DNA of 64,000 nucleotides from Affinirhizobium straminoryzae (lineage in GTDB: Bacteria > Pseudomonadota > Alphaproteobacteria > Rhizobiales > Rhizobiaceae): assembly GCF_007004135.1 (NCBI RefSeq), contig NZ_VJMG01000016.1, positions 62,001 through 126,000 on the forward strand, written 5' to 3'. A program made the translations under genes and the position numbers. This document shows, piece by piece, positions 1 through 8,583 of this stretch; position 1 is the first letter of the stretch; each line of letters begins with the position of its first letter. Under the pieces are notes generated by a model. The model was not told where the DNA came from and did not search any database. It was given only the letters and a program-made list of their open reading frames with translations.

Positions 1-1012
1 TGTCGAGCGTGGCAAGGGCTGCGGCAGAAGCGATCGGGTTGCCGGAATAGGTGTAGCCGTGGAAGAACTCGATCAGATGTTCCGGGCCGTTCATGAAGGC
101 GTCGTGGATTTCGGCGGTCACGAAGACGGCGCCCATCGGGATCACGCCATTGGTCAGGCCCTTGGCGGTGACCATGATGTCCGGCTTGACGTCGAAATAC
201 TGCGAGGCGAAGGGGGTGCCGAGGCGGCCGTAACCGGTGATGACTTCATCGAAGATCAGCAGGATGCCATGCTTGGTGCAGATCTCGCGCAGCTTCTGCA
301 AATACCCCTTCGGCGGGATGAGCACGCCGGTGGATCCGGCGACCGGTTCGACGATGACGGCGGCCACGGTGGAGGCGTCATGCAGCGTGACGATGCGCTC
401 CAGTTCGGTCGCCAGATCGCCGCCCACTTCGGGCTCGCCGCGGGTGAACGCGTTCTTGCCGGGAAGATGCGTGTGCGGCATGTGGTCGACGCCGGTCAGC
501 AGCGTGCCGAACATCTTGCGGTTGGCGACGATGCCACCAACGGAAATGCCGCCGAAATTGACGCCGTGATAGCCGCGCTCGCGGCCGATCAGGCGAAACT
601 TTGCGCCATTGCCCTTGGCGCGATGATAGGCGATCGCGACCTTCAGGGCGGTATCGACCGATTCGGAGCCGGAATTGGTGTAGAGCACGTGCTCCAGACC
701 CTCGGGCGCGATGTCGACCAGACGATTCGCAAGTTCGAACGCCTTGGGATGGCCCAGCTGGAAGGCGGGTGCATAATCCAGTTCGCCGGCCTGTTCGCGG
801 ATCGCCTCGGTGATCTTCGGGCGGCAATGGCCGGCATTCACGCACCACAGGCCCGCCGTCGCATCCAGAACCTGGCGGCCGTCATGCGTCGTATAGTGCA
901 TGTCCTTGGCAGACACGAACAGGCGCGGTTCTTTCTTGAACTGGCGATTGGCGGTGAAAGGCATCCAGAACGCCCGCAAGTCGTTCGGGGCGGTATTCAG
1001 GCGGTTCGACAT
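1..1012 (-). CDS. Omega-amino acid (beta-alanine)--pyruvate aminotransferase, 3' end missing
   Basis: Class III PLP-dependent aminotransferase, truncated by the left window edge, so the C-terminus is not seen. The protein begins near SNRLNTAPNDLRAFWMPFTANRQFK, typical of beta-alanine/omega-amino-acid:pyruvate transaminases. Family marks are the cofactor-phosphate loop (YTNSGSESVDTAL, about residue 108), the metal/PLP Asp motif (IFDEVITGYGRLG, about 262) and the probable PLP lysine in VTAKGLTNG (about 284). The start at 1012 is chosen because GGAG lies 6 nt upstream. In-frame ATGs at 1015, 1024 and 1039 are alternatives. It probably moves amino groups from beta-alanine, polyamine-derived or similar amines to pyruvate; the substrate cannot be fixed from sequence. 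Confidence 0.9.
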   Translation of the reverse strand, partial: MSNRLNTAPNDLRAFWMPFTANRQFKKEPRLFVSAKDMHYTTHDGRQVLDATAGLWCVNAGHCRPKITEAIREQAGELDYAPAFQLGHPKAFELANRLVDIAPEGLEHVLYTNSGSESVDTALKVAIAYHRAKGNGAKFRLIGRERGYHGVNFGGISVGGIVANRKMFGTLLTGVDHMPHTHLPGKNAFTRGEPEVGGDLATELERIVTLHDASTVAAVIVEPVAGSTGVLIPPKGYLQKLREICTKHGILLIFDEVITGYGRLGTPFASQYFDVKPDIMVTAKGLTNGVIPMGAVFVTAEIHDAFMNGPEHLIEFFHGYTYSGNPIASAAALATLD

Positions 1013-1293
1013 CATGATCTCCATGGCCTTCTTTTCCATAACGGGGGCCATATCCCGGTCGTCGCCCGTTCCCCGGGGCGAGACATGCGAGGCAGGTTAG
1101 CAAGCGCGCGCGAGCCGTCAAGCGCTGTTCAGCGCCCTTGCATGGCTTTGCTGCGCCATGTCGCAGCCATCAAAAAGGCGCAGCCCGAGACGGGCGGCGC
1201 CTATCAATCATCGATCCCTCACATGCCTGAGGCTGCCCAACTCCCAGGGCATGTGCAGTCTTGAATTATCTCAACGCCATGTCAGCGCTGTCA

Positions 1294-1605
1294 TCACGCT
1301 GCAGACTTGGCCTGCTCAGGCTCGCAATACAGCGTCTCCAGCGTTTCGAGAACCTTCATCACGGCCTCGGCGGAGCTGGAGTAGTAGATGGTCTGCGCAT
1401 CGCGGCGCGTGTTAACAAGCTTCTGCGCACGCAGTTTGGAAAGGTGCTGAGAGAGAGCCGACTGGCTCAGCCCAACCTTCGTTGCCAGCGCACCAACGGC
1501 CACTTCGCCCTTGACCAGGCAACACAGAATCATCAGCCGCTTTGGATTGGCCATGGCAGACAGCAGATTGGCGGCTGCAGCTGAATGCTCAGTGAGTTGG
1601 GTCAT
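1294..1605 (-). CDS. nolR: NolR-like ArsR-family transcriptional regulator
   Basis: A 103-residue winged-helix repressor of the ArsR family. The segment LSAMANPKRLMILCCLVKGE followed by VGLSQSALSQHLSKLRAQ and TRRDAQTIYYSSS is close to my recollection of rhizobial NolR, which represses nodulation and other genes. No metal-binding Cys cluster (ELCVCDL type) is visible at the alpha-3 position, consistent with a non-metal sensor. Recognition helix is about residues 47-60. It lies between an aminotransferase and the cho operon in the same orientation, with its own 118-bp upstream gap that holds a NolR-consensus match. Calling it a true NolR orthologue rather than a close paralogue is inference. 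Confidence 0.8.
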   Translation of the reverse strand: MTQLTEHSAAAANLLSAMANPKRLMILCCLVKGEVAVGALATKVGLSQSALSQHLSKLRAQKLVNTRRDAQTIYYSSSAEAVMKVLETLETLYCEPEQAKSAA

Positions 1606-1694
1606 CTCTAAATCCCTCGGTCATCCCCTAGCAATTGCTGACCGACCGCACGGTCGGTAACAATCTATCATAAATCTAGCAAGTTTCGGAAAGG

Positions 1695-1710
1695 ATTGTA
1701 TATCCCTAAA
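1695..1710 (-). promoter_or_regulatory. Putative NolR operator upstream of nolR
   Basis: Read on the minus strand the site is TTTAG-GGATATACA-AT, matching the published NolR consensus (A/T)TTAG-N9-A(T/A). It sits about 90 nt upstream of the nolR start, where an autoregulatory site would be expected. The motif is short and AT-rich, so a chance match is possible. Confidence 0.45.
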
Positions 1711-1723
1711 TTTTACGTAGAGG

Positions 1724-2461
1724 TTATGTAGCGACCGATATTGTACGCACATAATCTTCAGCCGCCTGCGGCGTCGTGGCTGGCGAGCGAAACTCCCACC
1801 GAAACCCGCGATTGTCGCAGACGATGTCAAAACCTGCCGGATCCACGCCGCTGATACGGCAATTCGAATCATCGGGTGCGCCCGCGGCTTTCGCAAGGCG
1901 AGACGCATTCCGATACTTGATCATAATCGATTCTTCCGCCCTCTGCCAGCTGGCGGCGTCCTCTGTTCCGTCAAGCACAAGATCTTTGCCGTTCATCGTA
2001 TAGGCTTTGCCAAAACCGCCATTCATGGCGGCCCGAATTGGCACAAGCCGGAGGAAACGGAAGTCGGGAAAATCCACGTAGAGGGCGGCCTTGGGGTGGC
2101 GGTTCAGAAAGCGTCGACGCAGTCGCTGGTGCAGCTCGCCTTCCCGCGTCACGGCTTGCGCCTCACAGAACACCGTGATGCGCGCATGGGCAAGCGGGTC
2201 TCCCTTGCCGGGTTCTCCGGCGAGGAAGGAGCAGCGAGCATCCGCGGCAAGCGCACGGGCATGTCCTGCCAGACCCGAGACAAGGATCACCGGCGTGCAG
2301 TCGAAATCGAAGCCGAGCAGAACGCGGCTGACGGCCGGAAACCCGGTCTCCGGCTCCAGCACGCTGAGAGGGACGTGACGTGCCGAGCGGATGAGCTTTC
2401 GGGCGTCGATCAGCGCCTCCTCGTCCGTTTCCCTGAGAAGGGAGCTCGGCTCTGTCGTCAT
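1724..2461 (-). CDS. HugZ/PPOX-type FMN-binding split-barrel protein
   Basis: A 245-residue protein with an N-terminal pyridoxamine-5'-phosphate-oxidase-like split barrel (about residues 12-160) and a C-terminal DUF2470-like segment (about 165-245). This layout is known from HugZ-type haem-iron utilisation proteins. Its ATG overlaps the choV stop codon by 4 nt (ATGA), so it is translationally coupled as the last gene of the choline-transport operon. Whether it binds haem is not shown; the C-terminal haem-ligand region was not verified. A general FMN/F420-type reductase role is the alternative. Confidence 0.75.
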   Translation of the reverse strand: MTTEPSSLLRETDEEALIDARKLIRSARHVPLSVLEPETGFPAVSRVLLGFDFDCTPVILVSGLAGHARALAADARCSFLAGEPGKGDPLAHARITVFCEAQAVTREGELHQRLRRRFLNRHPKAALYVDFPDFRFLRLVPIRAAMNGGFGKAYTMNGKDLVLDGTEDAASWQRAEESIMIKYRNASRLAKAAGAPDDSNCRISGVDPAGFDIVCDNRGFRWEFRSPATTPQAAEDYVRTISVAT

Positions 2462-3513
2462 GGGCTGTGAGCGTCCCTTCGCCTGTGCCGGGTCAGGCCG
2501 GCAATCACATCGTCAGCGCCAATGGTGCCGATGATGAGGCCGTTGTCAACAATGCCGATCTGGCCCGGCTGGCGGGCCATGGCGTCGAGAATGTCGGTCA
2601 GCGGCGTGTCGGCACGCGCCGTGGCCGTGACCGGCGTCGGCAGGGTCGAGGCGCCCGGACGCATGATGTCGCCGGCCGTCAGCATGTTGATCGGGTTCAG
2701 GTTCTGCACGAACTCGGCGACATACTGGTCTGCCGGCGCCTGGACGATCTGCTGCGGCGTACCGCACTGGACGATGCGGCCGCCTTCCATGATGGCGATG
2801 CGGTTGCCGATGCGGAAGGCCTCGTCCAGATCGTGGCTGACGAAGAGGATTGTCTTCTTCAGCCGGCTCTGGAACTCCAGAAGTTCGTCCTGCAGACGCG
2901 TGCGGATCAGAGGATCGAGCGCAGAGAAGGGCTCGTCCATCAGAAGGATCGGCGCGCCGGTGGCGAAGGCGCGGGCAAGGCCGACACGCTGCTGCATGCC
3001 GCCCGAGAGTTCGCCCACCTTGCGGTCCGCCCAGTTGGAGAGGTTCACCAGCGCGAGCTGTTCGGCCACCCGGTCCTTGCGGTCCTTTTCGCTGACGCCT
3101 GCGAGCTCGAGGCCGAAGCCGACATTTTCCGCCACGCTGCGCCAGGGCAGGAGGCCGAACTGCTGGAACACCATGGACACCGTGTGCATGCGCAGATCGC
3201 GCAGCATCTTCGGCGAGCACTTGTAGGGATCGACCGCGCCGGTCTTGGTCATGACGGTCACCGACCCGCGGACAACCGGAGCAAGCCCGTTGACGGCACG
3301 CAGCAGGGTGGATTTGCCGGAGCCGGACAGGCCCATCAGCACCAGGATCTCGCCTTCCTGAATGGAGAGCGAGGCCTTGGAAACGCCGAGCACCAGCCCG
3401 GTCTCCTTGCTGATCTCCTCGCGTGAACGTCCCTGGTCCATGAAGGGGAGCGCACGCTCCGGCCGGTCACCGAAGACGATGTCGACATTGCCGAAAATGA
3501 TCGCGTCCGTCAT
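2458..3513 (-). CDS. choV: Choline ABC transporter, ATP-binding protein
   Basis: 351-residue ATPase of the ProV/OpuAA class that powers choline import through ChoW. Walker A is GLSGSGKST (61-69), the signature is LSGGMQQR (about 169-176) and Walker B is ILLMDEP (about 189-195). The Q-loop VFQQFGLLPW and the ~40-residue N-terminal extension before the ATPase core are typical of glycine-betaine/choline importers. The C-terminus (about 275-345) is a CBS-type regulatory region containing TPLTDILDAMARQPGQIGIVD. Its start overlaps the choW stop by 4 nt and its stop overlaps the next gene by 4 nt, so choW-choV-PPOX are coupled. Confidence 0.93.
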   Translation of the reverse strand: MTDAIIFGNVDIVFGDRPERALPFMDQGRSREEISKETGLVLGVSKASLSIQEGEILVLMGLSGSGKSTLLRAVNGLAPVVRGSVTVMTKTGAVDPYKCSPKMLRDLRMHTVSMVFQQFGLLPWRSVAENVGFGLELAGVSEKDRKDRVAEQLALVNLSNWADRKVGELSGGMQQRVGLARAFATGAPILLMDEPFSALDPLIRTRLQDELLEFQSRLKKTILFVSHDLDEAFRIGNRIAIMEGGRIVQCGTPQQIVQAPADQYVAEFVQNLNPINMLTAGDIMRPGASTLPTPVTATARADTPLTDILDAMARQPGQIGIVDNGLIIGTIGADDVIAGLTRHRRRDAHSP

Positions 3514-4352
3514 GCGCCTTCTCCTTCATCGGTGCGGAACATGCGGTCGAGGATGATCGCGAGGATCACGATGCAGAGACCTGCCTCGAAGCCGCGCGCG
3601 ATGTTGACGGTGTTGAGCGCGCGCACCACCGGCACGCCGAGGCCGCTGGCGCCAACCAGTGCCGCGATGACCACCATCGACAGCGACAGCATGATCGTCT
3701 GCGTGAGACCCGCCATGATCTGCGGCATGGCAAACGGCAGTTCCACCTTGCGCAACACCTGCGATGGTGTCGCGCCGAAGGCAATTGCCGCTTCCGTCAA
3801 CGAATCCGGTGTCGAGATGATGCCGAGCCGTGTCAGCCGGATCGGAGCCGGAATGGCGAAGATCACGGTGGCGATCAGGCCGGGCACCATGCCGAGGCCG
3901 AATAGGATCAGCGCCGGGATCAGGTAGACGAAGGTCGGGATGGTCTGCATCAGGTCCAGCACCGGCCGCAGCCCCTCGTAGAGCCAGGGTCGGCGCGCCG
4001 CCGCAATGCCGACGGGAATGCCCACGGCCATGCTGACGGCGGTCGAGGCGATCACCAGCGCCAGCGTCTCCGTGGTTTCCTTCCAGTAGCCCTGGTTGAT
4101 GATCAGCAGCAGCCCGAGACAGGTGAAGAGGGAAATGCCGATCGAGCGGCGCAGAAGCCAAGAGAGTACGGTAAAGGCTGCGACCACCGCCAGCGGATGG
4201 GGCCATTGCAGCACGAAGAGCAGCGCGTTGATGACGGCGGAGAGGACGGCGGAGAGCCAGTCGAAGAAGGCGGCGCCATTCAGCGTCAGCCAATCGACGA
4301 AGGTCTTGGCCCAGATGCCGATGGGAATGCGTTGTTCGGTGAGGAGTTCCAA
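3510..4352 (-). CDS. choW: Choline ABC transporter, permease
   Basis: Inner-membrane permease of the ProW/OpuAB class, about 280 residues with at least six hydrophobic segments. The cytoplasmic coupling loop is seen around [26 protein letters not shown] (EAA motif). The frame stays open to 4604, but that extension is a Pro/Arg-rich low-complexity stretch unlike the family. The chosen start is TTG at 4352, giving LTEQRIPIG, with GAAG just upstream. It follows choX after a 220-nt gap holding a hairpin and overlaps choV. Confidence 0.9.
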   Translation of the reverse strand: MELLTEQRIPIGIWAKTFVDWLTLNGAAFFDWLSAVLSAVINALLFVLQWPHPLAVVAAFTVLSWLLRRSIGISLFTCLGLLLIINQGYWKETTETLALVIASTAVSMAVGIPVGIAAARRPWLYEGLRPVLDLMQTIPTFVYLIPALILFGLGMVPGLIATVIFAIPAPIRLTRLGIISTPDSLTEAAIAFGATPSQVLRKVELPFAMPQIMAGLTQTIMLSLSMVVIAALVGASGLGVPVVRALNTVNIARGFEAGLCIVILAIILDRMFRTDEGEGA

Positions 4353-4519
4353 GGACTTCTTCCCGTTCTGGTCAGGTTTCGGCAGGAGCGAAGGGCGCGC
4401 GAAATCGCGGGCGCGCGCCGGTCTCTCGGCGACATCGGCCTGGCCGGGGTCAGGCCCGCCGCGGCTGATGGACACAATCGGAAACGCCGCCCGCCGGTTC
4501 GTATGCCGTGGGCTTTCGC

Positions 4520-4546
4520 GAAGAAACCGGGGCAGGGGTGCCCCGG
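4520..4546 (-). terminator. Intra-operon hairpin between choX and choW
   Basis: A perfect 8-bp inverted repeat, CCGGGGCA (4527-4534) and TGCCCCGG (4539-4546), with a 4-nt loop. On the minus strand it is followed by TTTCTTC. Such hairpins after a binding-protein gene commonly stabilise the upstream message or partly terminate, giving more binding protein than permease/ATPase. Which of the two applies here is inference. Confidence 0.55.
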
Positions 4547-4572
4547 CCGGCTTGCGGGCGGCAGCAGAAGCC

Positions 4573-5523
4573 TCAGAGGCCAAGCTTCGCCTTGACGGCG
4601 GCAAGGCCGTCCTTGCCGTCGACGGTCGTCACGCCGGCAAGCCAGGGCGTAATGGCGGCGGGGTTGGCCTTCAGCCAGGCGCTCGCGGCCTTCTGCGGCT
4701 CCTCGCCATCGTTCAGGATCTTGCCCATGATCACGTTTTCCATGGGCAGCGTGAACTTGAGGTTGGTGATGAACTTGCCGACGTTCGGGCATTCGGTGGT
4801 GAAACCGGCGCGAATGTTGGTGAAGACTTCCGCGCCGCCGAAGTTCGGCCCGAAGACGTCGTCGCCGCCGGTCAGATAGGTCAGCTTGAAGTTGGTGTTC
4901 ATCGGATGGGGTTCCCAGCCGAGGAAGACGACCGGCTTGCCGGAACGGTCGGCACGGGCAACTTGGGCCAGCATGCCCTGTTCGGAGGATTCCACCACCT
5001 CGAAGCCCTTGAGGCCGAAGGTGTCCTTGGAGACCATGTCGAGGATCAGGCGGTTGCCGTCATTGCCGGGCTCGATGCCGTAGATCTTGCCGTCGAGTTC
5101 GGCCTTGTGGGCAGCGATATCCTTGAAATCCTTGATGCCGAGTTCGGCGCCCTTGGCATTGGTGGCCAGCGTGTACTTGGCGCCGACAAGGTTGGGGCCG
5201 AAGGATTCAACCGACTTGTCGGTCAGGAAGGGCCGCACATCGGCTTCCTGCGTCGGCATCCAGTTGCCGAGATAGACGTCGATGTCCTTGTTCTTCAGCG
5301 ACTGGTAGGTGACCGGCACCGACAGAACCTGGATGCTCGGCTTGTAGCCCAGGGCGTCCAGCAGCACGGCGGCGGTTGCGGTGGTTGCGGTAATGTCCGT
5401 CCAGCCCACATCCGAGAAACGGACCTTGGTACAGCTTGCAGGTTCGGCGGCCAGCGCCTGTGTCGTGACAAGCGCGGCGAGGCTGGCCGCGAGTGCGAAT
5501 TTCAACGAGGTCGTTCCCGGCAT
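4573..5523 (-). CDS. choX: Choline ABC transporter, periplasmic binding protein
   Basis: 316-residue OpuAC-type binding protein. A signal peptide of about 25 residues ends ALA/AEPASC. All residues described for Sinorhizobium meliloti ChoX ligand binding are present at a constant offset of -2: W41 and D43 (GWTDI), W88 (GNWMP), Y117 (KYTLA), N154 (EPGND) and W203 (GWEPHP). That makes choline rather than generic betaine the likely ligand. The ATG at 5523 is preceded by AGGAG and starts the signal peptide; the open frame extends upstream without family similarity. It is the first gene of choXWV and divergent from the pseudoazurin gene. Confidence 0.95.
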   Translation of the reverse strand: MPGTTSLKFALAASLAALVTTQALAAEPASCTKVRFSDVGWTDITATTATAAVLLDALGYKPSIQVLSVPVTYQSLKNKDIDVYLGNWMPTQEADVRPFLTDKSVESFGPNLVGAKYTLATNAKGAELGIKDFKDIAAHKAELDGKIYGIEPGNDGNRLILDMVSKDTFGLKGFEVVESSEQGMLAQVARADRSGKPVVFLGWEPHPMNTNFKLTYLTGGDDVFGPNFGGAEVFTNIRAGFTTECPNVGKFITNLKFTLPMENVIMGKILNDGEEPQKAASAWLKANPAAITPWLAGVTTVDGKDGLAAVKAKLGL

Positions 5524-5638
5524 GAGGTTGCTCCTTCTTTGTTCCCCGGTCATTATCAATATCTCCGACAGGCAAGCAAGCACGCCTATTCGCGCCGAAA
5601 TGCAGGGGGTGTTTGCGACAATGTGTCCAGAATGCGGT

Positions 5639-5652
5639 TTGACCTCGGTCAA
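5639..5652 (+). promoter_or_regulatory. FNR/FixK-type box upstream of pseudoazurin
   Basis: TTGACCTCGGTCAA is a perfect inverted repeat (TTGAC-CTCG-GTCAA) fitting the TTGA-N6-TCAA pattern of FNR, FixK and FnrN sites. It is centred about 92 nt upstream of the pseudoazurin ATG. Pseudoazurin carries electrons to copper nitrite reductase in denitrifiers and is commonly under FNR-family control. The same site is about 115 nt upstream of choX on the other strand. Confidence 0.7.
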
Positions 5653-5736
5653 GACGGGGCAGCGATTCCTTGCGTAAAGCAGCGATCGAACCATGCATGC
5701 GGCCGTATCCACGGCCATCTGGAAGGAGCCTCTGAC

Positions 5737-6192
5737 ATGACACTGAAATCCGTTCTTGCCGCCAGCTTCCTCGCGCTCGGGCCGGCCCTTGCCGCACCGG
5801 CCGCCTTTGCCGCCGATATCGAGGTGAAGATGCTGAACAAGGGTGCCGATGGCGAGGCCATGGTGTTCGAGCCGGCGGCCATCCGTGCCGCTGTCGGCGA
5901 TACCATCCACTTCGTGCCCGTCGACAAGGGCCATGATGCCGCGGCCGTCAAGGAACTGCTGCCGGAAGGCGTCGAGGAGTTCAAGGGCAAGATGAACCAG
6001 GAACTGGTCGTCACCGTGGCCAAGGAAGGCGCCTATGTCGTGAAGTGCTCGCCGCACTGGGGCATGGGCATGGTGGCACTTGTCGTGGTGGGCGAGGGCA
6101 AGCCGGCCAATCTCGATGCGGTGAAAGCCGCCAAGATGCCGAAGAAGACGCGCGATCGCCTGGATGCGGCGATTGCCCAGCTCGGCCTCTGA
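5737..6192 (+). CDS. Pseudoazurin (type 1 blue copper protein)
   Basis: 151-residue periplasmic cupredoxin with a signal peptide ending AAFA/ADIEV (about residue 25). The four type-1 copper ligands are visible with family spacing: H66 (KGHD), C104, H107 and M112 ([10 protein letters not shown]). Pseudoazurins donate electrons to copper nitrite reductase or other periplasmic acceptors; no nirK is in this window. The ATG at 5737 is preceded by GGAAGGAG at 8-nt spacing. The frame runs far upstream, but that part is antisense to choW/choX. An FNR-type box lies upstream, suggesting low-oxygen induction. Confidence 0.93.
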   Translation: MTLKSVLAASFLALGPALAAPAAFAADIEVKMLNKGADGEAMVFEPAAIRAAVGDTIHFVPVDKGHDAAAVKELLPEGVEEFKGKMNQELVVTVAKEGAYVVKCSPHWGMGMVALVVVGEGKPANLDAVKAAKMPKKTRDRLDAAIAQLGL

Positions 6193-6400
6193 TCCTGCCA
6201 GCATGCCGGAACGGGCACAGGCGCGCGCAGCGGGCCGGTGCCTCGCCGGCCATTCGGCAGATGTCTTGATCGGGTCGTGGAAAACGGACTGTCTCGTCAA
6301 TTGAGGTCTGGTCTTCGGCCCTGGCATGCTACAGTGCCAGCCTGCCGGCAACGCGGCGCGGCGTGCAGGCGACGGAAGTCTGGAATGGAAGGGCGCGGGC

Positions 6401-7342
6401 ATGGCAACAGGCGGCGAAAGGCAGCAGACGGCGGATCCGGGCGTGGCGATGGCCGAGGTCGGTCGGCAGCTGGAAAGCCTGCTGGCGCATCTGCAGTCTC
6501 AGAGATCACGCATCGCGGCAGGCCACCGTGCGGACCCGACCGAAGCCTCTGCCCAGGCGGCAGACCTTGTCGAGGTGGCGATCGATGCGCCGGATGCTGC
6601 GGAACAGGATCTGGCTGATCTTGGCGTGCGTTTCCGCGCCGCCGACAGTGCCCTTGCCCATCGCATTGCCGAGCTTGCCGCCGACATCCATCACCTCGGC
6701 ACACCCTATCTGCAGCCCGCCGACGCAAGCCGCCGATCGGCCTTCCGACTGTTTCGGCTGTTTGGGGCGCGCTCGCGCGGCCACCGACAGAACGTCCCTG
6801 ATCCGCTGTTCGGGGGACAGGCCGCAATCCTTCTGCGCCGCACGGAGACATTGACCGCCAGCCTTGAAGAGCAGCGTGCCGTTCTTGCCCGCCTTCTGTC
6901 AGCCTGCGAGGACTGGCTGGATGCGGGGCCGCGCCGGGAGCCGTCCGGGTCGGGTTCTGTTCAGCAAGCCGCTGAGGATGTGGCCGCTTCTGTGCAATCG
7001 CGCTGGCGCAGCCTGGGCTTTGATTTCGCCGATCTGCTGATCGACATGTCGAAAAGCGTGCATGTGCTGGCCAATCTGCTCTGCGTTGAAGCGGAAGCGC
7101 TGGTTCTTCTGGTCGGCGGCGTCGATCCCGTGCTGCTGAGTGTCCTTCAGCCGCAGCTGCCATGGCTTTCCCGACAGGCGCAGCGACGTGAACTCGGCCT
7201 CATCTCCGTGCGCGGCATCCGCACAAGGCGGGCGCATCTGCGCGATCTTTTCCATCAGCGCTATGCGGCTTCGCGGCAGGCGACATCTCGACAAGCGGCA
7301 GGCGCCTTCCTACCTCATGCCTCGCAACAGGAGGGTGCTTGA
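6401..7342 (+). CDS. Hypothetical protein coupled to DUF2333
   Basis: 313-residue protein that I do not recognise. It is Ala/Arg/Leu-rich and mostly predicted helical, with no signal peptide. One moderately hydrophobic stretch (VHVLANLLCVEAEALVLLVGG) lies near residues 227-247. The C-terminal 70 residues are basic. The start at 6401 has GGAAGGG 7 nt upstream. Its stop overlaps the ATG of the DUF2333 gene by one base, so the two are almost certainly co-translated and may act together at the inner membrane. Confidence 0.75.
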   Translation: MATGGERQQTADPGVAMAEVGRQLESLLAHLQSQRSRIAAGHRADPTEASAQAADLVEVAIDAPDAAEQDLADLGVRFRAADSALAHRIAELAADIHHLGTPYLQPADASRRSAFRLFRLFGARSRGHRQNVPDPLFGGQAAILLRRTETLTASLEEQRAVLARLLSACEDWLDAGPRREPSGSGSVQQAAEDVAASVQSRWRSLGFDFADLLIDMSKSVHVLANLLCVEAEALVLLVGGVDPVLLSVLQPQLPWLSRQAQRRELGLISVRGIRTRRAHLRDLFHQRYAASRQATSRQAAGAFLPHASQQEGA

Positions 7343-8514
7343 TGGTTTCGGAGTTTTTCAGCCGGGTGCTTGCGGCGGCAGGGCGGGCCGTGCGTCTCGC
7401 TTTCGTTGCGATTGCCTGGCCCTTCATGGCCGCGCATGGCTGGTATCGCCAGCGGCATCTGATGGTGAAGCTGCCGATCCTCGCGGTGCTGGTGGTGCTT
7501 GGCGCCTTCTATGGCTATTTCATCTGGCAGACGCAGGTCTGGACCGGTTTTGATCCCAATTTCGTCGACCGTTACAAGCTTGCCGAGCGTCAGGCTGCCG
7601 GGCAGGAGCGGCCCGTTCCTGCGGCGGGTTCTGTGCCACAGGCGACCGGCACTGCCGCCGGTGCGAGCCCGGCAACCACGGCGGCTGCGGTTGTCCCGCG
7701 GCAGTGTCAGCCCTCGGCGATCGTGGAGGTGGCGGCCGATCTCACCGACCAGAACGTCAACCAGAACGCATGGATTTCCTCCATGCTGCTTTACCGCCTT
7801 GGCTTCTTCGGCATTGACTGGGATCACACCCTGTTCCTCGACAACAAGGCAAGCTTCCAGCGGGGCGTCAACCAGGCGGTCCGGCGGACTTCCGCGGAAC
7901 TGGTCGATACGCTTGGCCGCGTGCGGGGCACGTCCGGCATCAACGGCGATCTGCAGGATGCGCGTGGCAATCTGCAATTCGATGAATTCTCGTGGTATTT
8001 CGGCCTCGATCCGTTCGGATTCAAGACGCCGACACCGGCCTATTATCGCGCTGCCATCAAGAGCCTGCACAAGTTCAACACCGATCTTGCCGCCTGCGCG
8101 GCCACCTTCGACGGTCGTGCCGACAATCTGGTGCAGTTCGTCGATCGCATTGCCAGTGACCTCGGCTCGACGGCGGCGATCCTGCGTGAACGCTCGGAGA
8201 ACTATAATGGCGGCTGGTTCGACACGCGGGCCGATGACCGCTTCTGGTTCGCCTATGGTCAGCTTTACGGCTACTATGCCGTGCTCTCCGCCGCCCAGGC
8301 GGATTTCAGCCAGGTGGTCCGCGAGCGCAATCTGACCTCGCTCGTCAACGATACCCTTGCCCAGTTCCGCGCAGCGCTGCGCATCCAGCCGGCAATCATC
8401 TCCAATGGCCGCGAAGACGGCTGGATCATGCCGACGCATCTGGCGACGATGGGCTTTTACATCCTGCGGGTTCGATCCAATCTTGTCGAGATTCGCGCCG
8501 TGCTGGACCGCTGA
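7342..8514 (+). CDS. DUF2333 family inner-membrane protein
   Basis: 390-residue protein matching my recollection of DUF2333. A basic N-terminus is followed by one transmembrane segment (about residues 38-58, LPILAVLVVLGAFYGYFIW). A Pro/Ala-rich linker (about 80-125) leads into a large presumably periplasmic domain. That domain contains NAWISSMLLYRLGFFGIDWDHTLFLDNKASFQRG and NLQFDEFSWYFGLDPFG. The function is unknown. The start is the ATG at 7342 with AGGAGGG upstream; a TTG one codon earlier is also open. It overlaps the preceding hypothetical gene by one base. Confidence 0.8.
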   Translation: MVSEFFSRVLAAAGRAVRLAFVAIAWPFMAAHGWYRQRHLMVKLPILAVLVVLGAFYGYFIWQTQVWTGFDPNFVDRYKLAERQAAGQERPVPAAGSVPQATGTAAGASPATTAAAVVPRQCQPSAIVEVAADLTDQNVNQNAWISSMLLYRLGFFGIDWDHTLFLDNKASFQRGVNQAVRRTSAELVDTLGRVRGTSGINGDLQDARGNLQFDEFSWYFGLDPFGFKTPTPAYYRAAIKSLHKFNTDLAACAATFDGRADNLVQFVDRIASDLGSTAAILRERSENYNGGWFDTRADDRFWFAYGQLYGYYAVLSAAQADFSQVVRERNLTSLVNDTLAQFRAALRIQPAIISNGREDGWIMPTHLATMGFYILRVRSNLVEIRAVLDR

Positions 8515-8536
8515 TGCTGATGGAGCCCAGCGGCCT

Positions 8537-8555
8537 CGCCGTCGGGGCGTTTTTT
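8537..8555 (+). terminator. Candidate terminator after DUF2333 gene
   Basis: A short GC stem, CGCC (8537-8540) and GGCG (8546-8549), is followed directly by six T residues. It stands 22 bp after the DUF2333 stop. The stem is short, so efficiency is uncertain. Confidence 0.45.
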
Positions 8556-8583
8556 CAGAGCATGCAGGCGTCGGTTGGCCTGG

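Noticed and set aside
59-1264. 401-codon rightward open frame
   Set aside because: Antisense to the aminotransferase; its product is low-complexity and shows no family pattern. It arises from high GC at third codon positions.
4096-5736. Long rightward extension upstream of pseudoazurin
   Set aside because: It is antisense to choW and choX; the real protein starts at 5737 with a ribosome-binding site and signal peptide.
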